Source of the DNA: Enoplosus armatus | Taxonomy: Eukaryota > Chordata > Actinopteri > Centrarchiformes > Enoplosidae | Direction: 5' to 3' | Length of the DNA stretch: 64,000 nt | Assembly (NCBI RefSeq): GCF_043641665.1 | Contig: NC_092183.1 | Coordinates: forward strand, 24,763,492 to 24,827,491 | Notes under the pieces: model-generated | The model's database searches: none | Told to the model about the DNA's origin: nothing | What the model saw: the letters and a program-made list of their open reading frames with translations, nothing else | Shown here: positions 46,221 to 64,000 of the stretch, in pieces | Layout of the letters: the number at the start of each line of letters is the position of its first letter | Numbering within the stretch: position 1 is the first letter of the stretch | Position numbers and translations under genes: made by a program

Positions 46221-49200
46221 GTATTTCTGTGTTTTAAGAAAAGGATGTGCAGCATAAACAGGTACTTCTTCTAATTCCAAATGAAATTACAGAAGCAAAA
46301 AAAAAGCTTCACATACTTCACATATTGTGAAATTACTGTCTACAAATGAAAAAAAAAAATGTACATTGCAAAAAAACAAAAATATCATGATGTTCATTCT
46401 TCTAACATCATTCAGCCCTCCCCTTTACCTGCACATTCCTGAGGCGTCTAAACTGTTCTGCTGTGGGGTAGTCGGGGCTGCCCATGCTCTGCCACAGCTG
46501 GAAGGGGTTGGTCACATTGTTGTCAATGTAATACGTGACATACACAAGGCCTGCACAGCAAACAGACAACAAACAGGCAGGACTGACACAAACCGCTCAC
46601 TTGCAAAATTAGAAAGGCCTGATGGACCTGGTGACATTTTCCTTTTAATCTAAAATAACACTAAACCCGACAGGAGGGATCCGACAGTATTTTGTTGAAC
46701 GTCTTTTGTACCCTTTTGCGCAGCCAGTCCTTTCAGTAAGACGGTGACATCGTCAGTGTTGGTGGAAGTGCTGTTGTCGTCACTGTTGTAGACCAGCGCT
46801 GCTGCCTGCCAGCCGTCTGAGCCGCCCAGGATTACGGGCTTGTGCCTGCTGGCGAGAACTCCCACCGTGCTGTCGCTGGTTCCTGCCGAGTTCAAAACTT
46901 GAGCCAGGACTTGGGTCTCTCCTTAAAGTGGAATCGCACACATGGGAGAGGCAACAGGGCCGTTAAAATAGGACTGGGGAAGATGAAACCCCACCTTGTA
47001 CACAAACGCACATATACGAATCAAATATATCCTAACTCAATCATACTGAGGCAAACATAAAACCCAGGGGATCATCACCTAGCAAAGCCAGCAGGCCCAT
47101 GACAGAGAGGACCGGCTTCCTGATGAGCTGCACGTGAGGTGGCTGCGTGTTGTTGACCTGGAAGCGGGCGGTCAGCGTGCGCTGGGTGAAGGGGTGTGGG
47201 TGGTAGCTGAGGAAGGCGTTGTCGTTGCTCAGCAGGGTGTAGTTGATGCTGCTGCTCAGGTCTGCCAGCAGCAGATCCTGGTGCTGCTTTATTACCTGTT
47301 GGAGGGAGCGAGCCAGAGGGTTGGTTAAGTGTAATTTAACTGGTCGAATGAAAACCTAAACCTGCCTGGGTTTGGTGTGCAAAGTGACTACACTGAGAAG
47401 CCTTTCATTAGGTATGATATGTCCATCTTTTAGCTCACATACCGCTAATAACAAACTGGAGACACTTTGAATGCCTCCTGTATGACCTGTATTTCTAAAA
47501 ACAAGTCTTAAATACTTCTAACAAATCTATATATAAAAATCCCCAGTGGTGCTATGCTGACATGCTGAATCGATTCTCTTGATGGCCTATTTATAGCAAT
47601 GACAAACAACCTTTTAACAAGATTGAAGTCTCACTGGGTCTCATTTGTGTTTTCCGCCCTGTGCGGAATAAAAGCCAGGGTGAAACACAGGTTCATTTAA
47701 GTTGACAAACACTTAATAGTTAATAACAGCCATTGGAAAATTGTGCAATTAGCTTCAGTCAATAAAGAAAACCTCAGTCACTCATTCAGAAAACCTAACA
47801 TAAAAGACTTCCAGATGGTCCCTCATCCACTTATAATGAATGCAAATAAGTAACTGTGCGAGTCGACATCTTCCCATATAAATACATTACTTGCGCCACA
47901 TTTTAATACAAACGTTCACCTCACCTTCACCACCATTGCAGCATAGGTCACATCGGCCCTCCAGTCCTGCGGCCTGGACCAGCCCACCAGTGGATCAGCC
48001 TCGTCATTGTAAACAGGGAGGCTACGGAAGCGGGGGAAACGCTCCTGGATCTCCCCCACTGTCTGGATCTCCTGCTGGAGGATGGGCAAGGAGTAGCCTC
48101 CCCCCTAAGGGACAGGGACAGAAAGTCCGCTTCTTAAAAAAGGGATTCTGACTGCATCAGTTTTACAGTTAATTAAACTAAAGAATGCATTCATAAATAT
48201 AGTTTTACATCAGTCAGTTTTGGTCATTTTTCTGCCTTTAAGTGATAGTGATAGCTTGGAGAGTGGCAGGAAATATTGGAGAGAGAAAGAGGATGACATG
48301 CAGCAAAGGGCCCGGGTCGGAACTGAACCCGGGCAGCTGCGGGAAGACGCTCTACCAAGCACTCGTTTGACGGGCACAAATCTGAAACTCTTGCTGCTTT
48401 GAGTCCGGAAAAGTCCACCTTCTTGTGCAGGGCGATGTAGTCGATCCTGACCCCCGTCTCTCCAGTGAAGTAGTTGGTGCCGTTGTAGCAGTGCTGCAGC
48501 ATGGCCCAGCAGTACGGTGAGTGTGGGGGAGAATGACAGGAGTCTCCTGGACCCCCAAACCTCAGGAGACTGCTGGCGGCGCGCAGACCCTCCGAACAGG
48601 CATCATAGTAGTTCAGAAACCCTTAAAGAAAAGGGCACAGCATTGCGGGTCTTGGGTTGTTCAATAACAGTATTCTCTGGAGATACTCAATCTGTGAAAT
48701 GTGAGCATTTTAGTAACAAAAAAAATCCAAAATAATTCCACAAGTTTAGTATTTTTAGGTGGAAAAAGTGATTAAAACAGCTATTAGACCATCATTGCAT
48801 GCTAAAACCAAACTATGATTACTTTGATGTATTCATTCGGGATGATCTATTCAGGTGTAGGTTTCAAATAAGCACACATTTAGAATAAGTAGTAATATAA
48901 GCACAAGTAATATCATATCAGTGGGAGAAAATGAGAACAAATCTCCACTTAAAGAATAACTGACATCACATTATAGGTTTACCTTGAATTGACACGGTGA
49001 CATTGTCAAAGTCGTGGTTGTTCGGCTCATTCCATGTTTCAAAGTTCCACTGAGAAACATTTCCCAGGCCATACTTGTCTGTAATTTAGGATCAACAATG
49101 AACACATAAACATCCATGAGAGAAATCACATTATGCAGGAGCAGGGTCATACAGTGCAGATGAAGTTTTAAAGTAAAAATTTTAGACTACTTATCGGTAT

Positions 49201-50797
49201 GGGTTAAGTTAAACTACACGAGAATAATTTGCTCATAAGTTTAATGAATGTTTCTGTCGGGGCGGTACACTTCCTGAATGGTCCTGGTAGGGATAACCCT
49301 ATTTGTGTAAAAAGCCATGGCTAAAATGACCCAAAAATGGATTATAATTCACTGTGTCATATAAATGATGCCTCACAACAATAAGATCCACACAAAAGAT
49401 ACATAAATATAAATCTTGCCTGGCAAGAATCATTTTTATACAATTTTCATTCAACCAGTTTCAGCCGCTGCAATTACAACTCATGTATGTTTTCAGGTTC
49501 AGGCTCTTATTGATCATGATTAAATGGCATGGAGTGCAAAAGAAACCCACATACGATACAATAATGATAAGACAATGGCCCTCACTCACCAATGTACCTC
49601 TTGGCTATGAGATAAACCAGGTTTCTCCACTCGACCACTTGTGATTTGTCCTCAAAGTCAGTGAAGTAGTTAGAGACACTGCCCATCAGTTCAAAACCTG
49701 AAAACCAAAAGTGTGGGAATTAATTACAGTTCAGATATTTAACAGAGATCAGTAAAGTCACATTGACCAACAGGTGTTTTTTTTTTTTTTTTTCATACCT
49801 CAAATGTTACCCTTACGGTTTACATGTAGTTTGGAATAGGCTATTGAAAGAACTCTGCCTTGGATTCTTATTGAAATCATTTGGGGCAACGGTGCCGCGA
49901 TAATATTCACAGAAAATTAAGATTTCATCCAGTACAGCACTGACCTTGAACCAGGTAGAAATGCGATTTATTTGGGAAGAAGATGACTTTAAATATGATG
50001 TGTGTGTGTGATTTCCAGCCGGGGGTTGTGGTGCAATACCTGGTCGGAGTCCATTAATCCACAAGAGCTCTATCAGCTGGTCCAGTTTAGTGAAGTTGTA
50101 CTGGGGTCGTCCTCCAACGTCTCTACAATAACGAAATCAGACAGCTGTAAATTTATCCCAAGGAACAACTCATTCAACTGATAATCATAATCTATGTTGT
50201 CTTCAAACTAGACAAAATTACACAAAGTGGCATGTTTGCGTTCACAAGACAAGAACGGCCGCTTGCTAGTTCACTTACTGCGCAGTGACCAGCTCCAGCA
50301 TCCAGTGTATCCTGACCTGCTGGATCCCTCCATGGGGGACGGAGCCCACATAGGCCAGGTTCAGCTGCTGGTCAATGCTCAGGTCAAACTGGTGGGCCTG
50401 GGTGTGAGGGAGAGGGGGGCTATACACACACACACACAAAATCCTCCTTTTTAACTTTGAGATGTTCCAGTGACACAGAAATGCATTTATATTTACAATA
50501 CGTTTTCTACATACCAGATTGTTCATAGACTTAATAGGAAAGTGTGACTTCAGACGGAGTCACGTGATTTGACAGGCTTTATTATTCGAGAAATCTATAT
50601 GAATCTCTGGGTGCTGGAATACCTGCGAATAAAAAAATAAACAATTCATACTTGACCTACCAGAAACCAGTGCTTCTCCAGAAGTGTTTGAGGTCTCCCG
50701 CTGGTCTCCCCACGTCAACTGTGACGACATACGGAGTTGCTGAACTTCCGGTAACGTTAAGGAGTAACGCAAAGGCGTAAAAAGTTTTCCCCTGCAT
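45039..50797 (-). CDS. idua: Alpha-L-iduronidase (IDUA)
   Basis: Fourteen exons in transcript order: 50797-50661, 50419-50279, 50122-50040, 49697-49590, 49078-48983, 48621-48419, 48104-47925, 47295-47079, 46921-46712, 46550-46429, 45990-45865, 45640-45564, 45382-45282 and 45139-45039; 1902 nt, 633 residues (human 653, also 14 exons). A signal peptide begins [14 protein letters not shown]. The GH39 (beta/alpha)8 barrel holds the acid/base Glu174 in FETWNEP and the nucleophile Glu291 in [12 protein letters not shown], matching human Glu182 and Glu299. The C-terminal part ends in a fibronectin-like domain ([16 protein letters not shown]). The enzyme removes terminal L-iduronate from dermatan and heparan sulfate in lysosomes; human loss causes mucopolysaccharidosis I. 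The exon 6 donor (AAG/GTGGAC) is weak. NNT/NVT/NFT glycosylation sites are visible. It converges with rbp4l and lies head-away from tnks. Confidence 0.95.
46187..46220. repeat. AAT trinucleotide microsatellite (idua intron)
   Basis: About 11 AAT units lie between exons 10 and 11 of idua. Confidence 0.9.
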
Positions 50798-51729
50798 ATC
50801 TGCGAGCGAGCATTGCAACCCTTTATGTCGCGCTAGCTTAAATGGCTATAAAAAAAACAAACATGTGAAATTAGTACCGACGGGTCGACTTAACCCCAAC
50901 ATGCCTTACACGTTTGTATGTGAGCAAATACAAAAGGAGGTGTTTAACATTACTCACTTTCACAAGACTAAAACACAACAACGCATCTCCAATCCGGCGG
51001 CGCGCCGCAGTCGCAGTCCGCCGAGCACGGTGACGTTTAATGTGCGCGACCCTGTTGCTGTTGTCTTTAGGGAAGTGAAGTTTGTTTTCGTAAAATGGAG
51101 CAAATGAAAAGGATTCTTAAACATTTGTTAACAGTCCATTGCGTGTAAACAAACAAAAGGTGCTAAATTAGAATTAAGAGACAAGTGTGTACAGTAATAA
51201 TAAAAAAACGTTTAATTTGCTTCAGAAGTTGTAGTGGTGACAGAATGGATTTCTGTGAATTGTCCTATTTTTGGCACACTTATTAACCCTGAATACCATA
51301 AACCTAATGATGTGCCTATATGTCAGGAACAAGCCCCAGTATCAAAGAGGTAACTTCCCTCTGTCCGAAGTGTTGGCACTTCCCTCAGTACCACCTGGCT
51401 GTGGCTAGACACAGTATGCAGCCATGAAGTTAACTTACACGAGGAAAATGTGTAGTTTTGATTTCCTTGCAACTAAGTTTTAATATTCCTTCCTTTACAC
51501 CTTTGCTCAAGTAACTCCAAAAGGTCAAATACTACCTCATTGGTTCTTCGTATGATGTTAGGTTACATCAAAATCGGTCAACTTGCTGCTGCTGCTACTA
51601 CATCAACACAGAGGCTTTCAATTTGTCATGCGAGATAATATCTTGTGTACAGTGAAGACAGAAATCAAAAACATTCTACTGACAGAATTTTTAAAATAAA
51701 AATGAAAACAACAAGCTGTTAATGGGACA
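50798..51729. other. Region between idua start and tnks 3' end
   Basis: The part next to idua (50800-51110) is richer in CpG and probably holds its promoter; no TATA box is obvious on the minus strand. The remainder is AT-rich with no recognised exon. Confidence 0.4.
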
Positions 51730-52524
51730 TTTATTTAAAAAAAAAAGTTGGGAGAATCAAGAAGGCATGAAAGGAAAATTCATGTCATTTACAGTTGAAC
51801 TCAAAAGATACTGTTAAACAGCAACAGTTATACACAACCATTTACACAACCTGTACAAATATTTTTTTCCCCGCAAATATGCAATTTAAATTCAAAATAA
51901 CTTAAATAGGCTTCTATGTAAAAGTGCAAATCCTTATACGTGGGATGTCTGTGTGACTAAGACCATGGCGACAGAAAGGGTGCTTTGATAAGTTCACTGG
52001 CTATCGGGTGTTAACTTGTAAGGCATCACAAGCACATTTCAACACGGTGGACATTTACAGACTATACTGTTTTGAAGCACAGTCATAAAAATGCTTTTAA
52101 TGTACAACATCCACACCTTTAGTATATCCTTGTGTAATAATGATGCCTTGCATTTCATTGTCACTGAGCACACTTCTTCTCTCATACAAATCAATATTGC
52201 AATGACAATAAAATAGTCTCAACTGTTGTGATTTGACAGAGGGCCCTTTCTCAATAGAGCACTTCCAGCCCTGAATAAAACCACTAAAAAAAACTAAAAA
52301 AAACATTTCAGTTCAGTGTCTGTAGTGTTCTTGGGGTGAAATTCTGGACAGTCCGCATGACAGCATAGCAACAGTGCACCGTTACCTGCTTGGTAGTGTT
52401 ATAGGTTAGCATGAAAATCACAGTTACCAGAGGCCATTCTGTACAGGATGAACCAAGATACGCTTGGGCAGTAGTTGTCCACAGGTTTCAGGCTTTGACA
52501 GTGAGACACTGTATGTGTGTATGT

Positions 52525-52594
<70 letters not shown>

Positions 52595-52986
52595 GTGAGG
52601 GGTCGGTGATTCTGCACAGTCACAAGGCATGAGGCGACAAAGAGTGGCAAATTGTTAATGCTGTTACTTCAAAGTCTCTACGAGCATCCTCCTGATTGGT
52701 GAGGAGAGGAGGGGGAAAGAACTAACCCACACACGCTATTGGGCCTTACATGCTTCTGTATTAACATGCAGCCGATGCAAATAACAAAAACAAAAAAAAA
52801 CGTGATCACCACGAGTAAGAGAGTATTATACAGCATATCTGCTCATGAAGCACTGGTCACCATGGGTTCTACTGGACAGGACACTGGAAATGTGTTTGGT
52901 AAATAAAAAGGTGTTTAGGTGTTTGCAATACAAAGGAGAAAATGACGAGCATTGAGTCCTTGTGTGTGTGTGTGTTATGTAAGTAA
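51730..52986 (-). other. Probable tnks 3' untranslated region
   Basis: This non-coding sequence follows the tankyrase stop. Minus-strand AATAAA at 51730-51735 gives a UTR of about 1.25 kb. It contains a mixed GT/AT microsatellite (52510-52591) and a 42-bp segment (51995-52036) repeated in a tnks intron. Confidence 0.45.
52510..52591. repeat. Compound (TG)n(TA)n microsatellite
   Basis: Repeats of GTAT/GTGT lead into about 17 TG units and then about 14 TA units. It is likely transcribed within the tnks 3' UTR as (UA)n(CA)n. Confidence 0.9.
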
Positions 52987-63896
<10,910 letters not shown>

Positions 63897-64000
63897 CTGG
63901 ATGAAAATAAACATGCAGGTTGAAGCTAGACATGGCAAACACTTTCCATACATTTCAGCATGTGATGCAAGTTTTTTGTTCCATTATCCTACAATGTTAG

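Overview
This window is vertebrate nuclear DNA, almost certainly from a ray-finned (teleost, probably percomorph) fish. The genes are split by short introns with GT-AG borders. The proteins match fish and tetrapod orthologues closely, and the mobile elements are of the types common in fish genomes (L2 LINE, hAT, Tc1/mariner, piggyBac-like and other small inverted-repeat elements). No prokaryotic, viral or CRISPR-type system was found.

Layout. 1-8.9 kb is a large satellite of 19-bp units, split by a 2.7-kb L2 retrotransposon that itself carries a 541-bp inverted-repeat insertion. 8.9-11.0 kb holds a degenerate AT-rich repeat and a decayed hAT element with a perfect 8-bp target duplication. Genes follow: rnf181 (+, 12.35-13.48 kb) and tmem150a (-, 17.68-22.0 kb), which converge tail to tail; a gene-poor stretch (22-30 kb); kcnv2 (+, 30.29-33.04 kb); a second partial L2 copy next to a nearly intact Tc1-type transposon (34.7-37.0 kb); atp5me (+, 37.25-39.14 kb); the purpurin gene rbp4l (+, 42.47-43.73 kb); idua (-, 45.04-50.80 kb), convergent with rbp4l; and the 3' two thirds or more of tankyrase 1, tnks (-, 52.99-63.90 kb), whose 5' exons lie beyond the right edge.

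The exon models were read by eye from splice signals, reading frame and recognised protein family. For rnf181, tmem150a, kcnv2, atp5me, rbp4l and idua the exon lengths sum to a multiple of three, and for tnks the 24 exons keep frame to the stop. The genes do not form one pathway: they cover ubiquitin ligation, membrane organisation, a photoreceptor potassium-channel subunit, ATP synthase, a retinal retinoid carrier, lysosomal glycosaminoglycan breakdown and poly-ADP-ribosylation. Two of them, kcnv2 and rbp4l, are photoreceptor genes about 10 kb apart.

The points most worth a second look are the satellite, whose unit contains the heat-shock-element core TTCTAGAA and which carries a 1.6-kb higher-order duplication; the nested L2/piggyBac-like insertion whose empty site is preserved in the second L2 copy; and the very young Tc1 copy with one frameshift.
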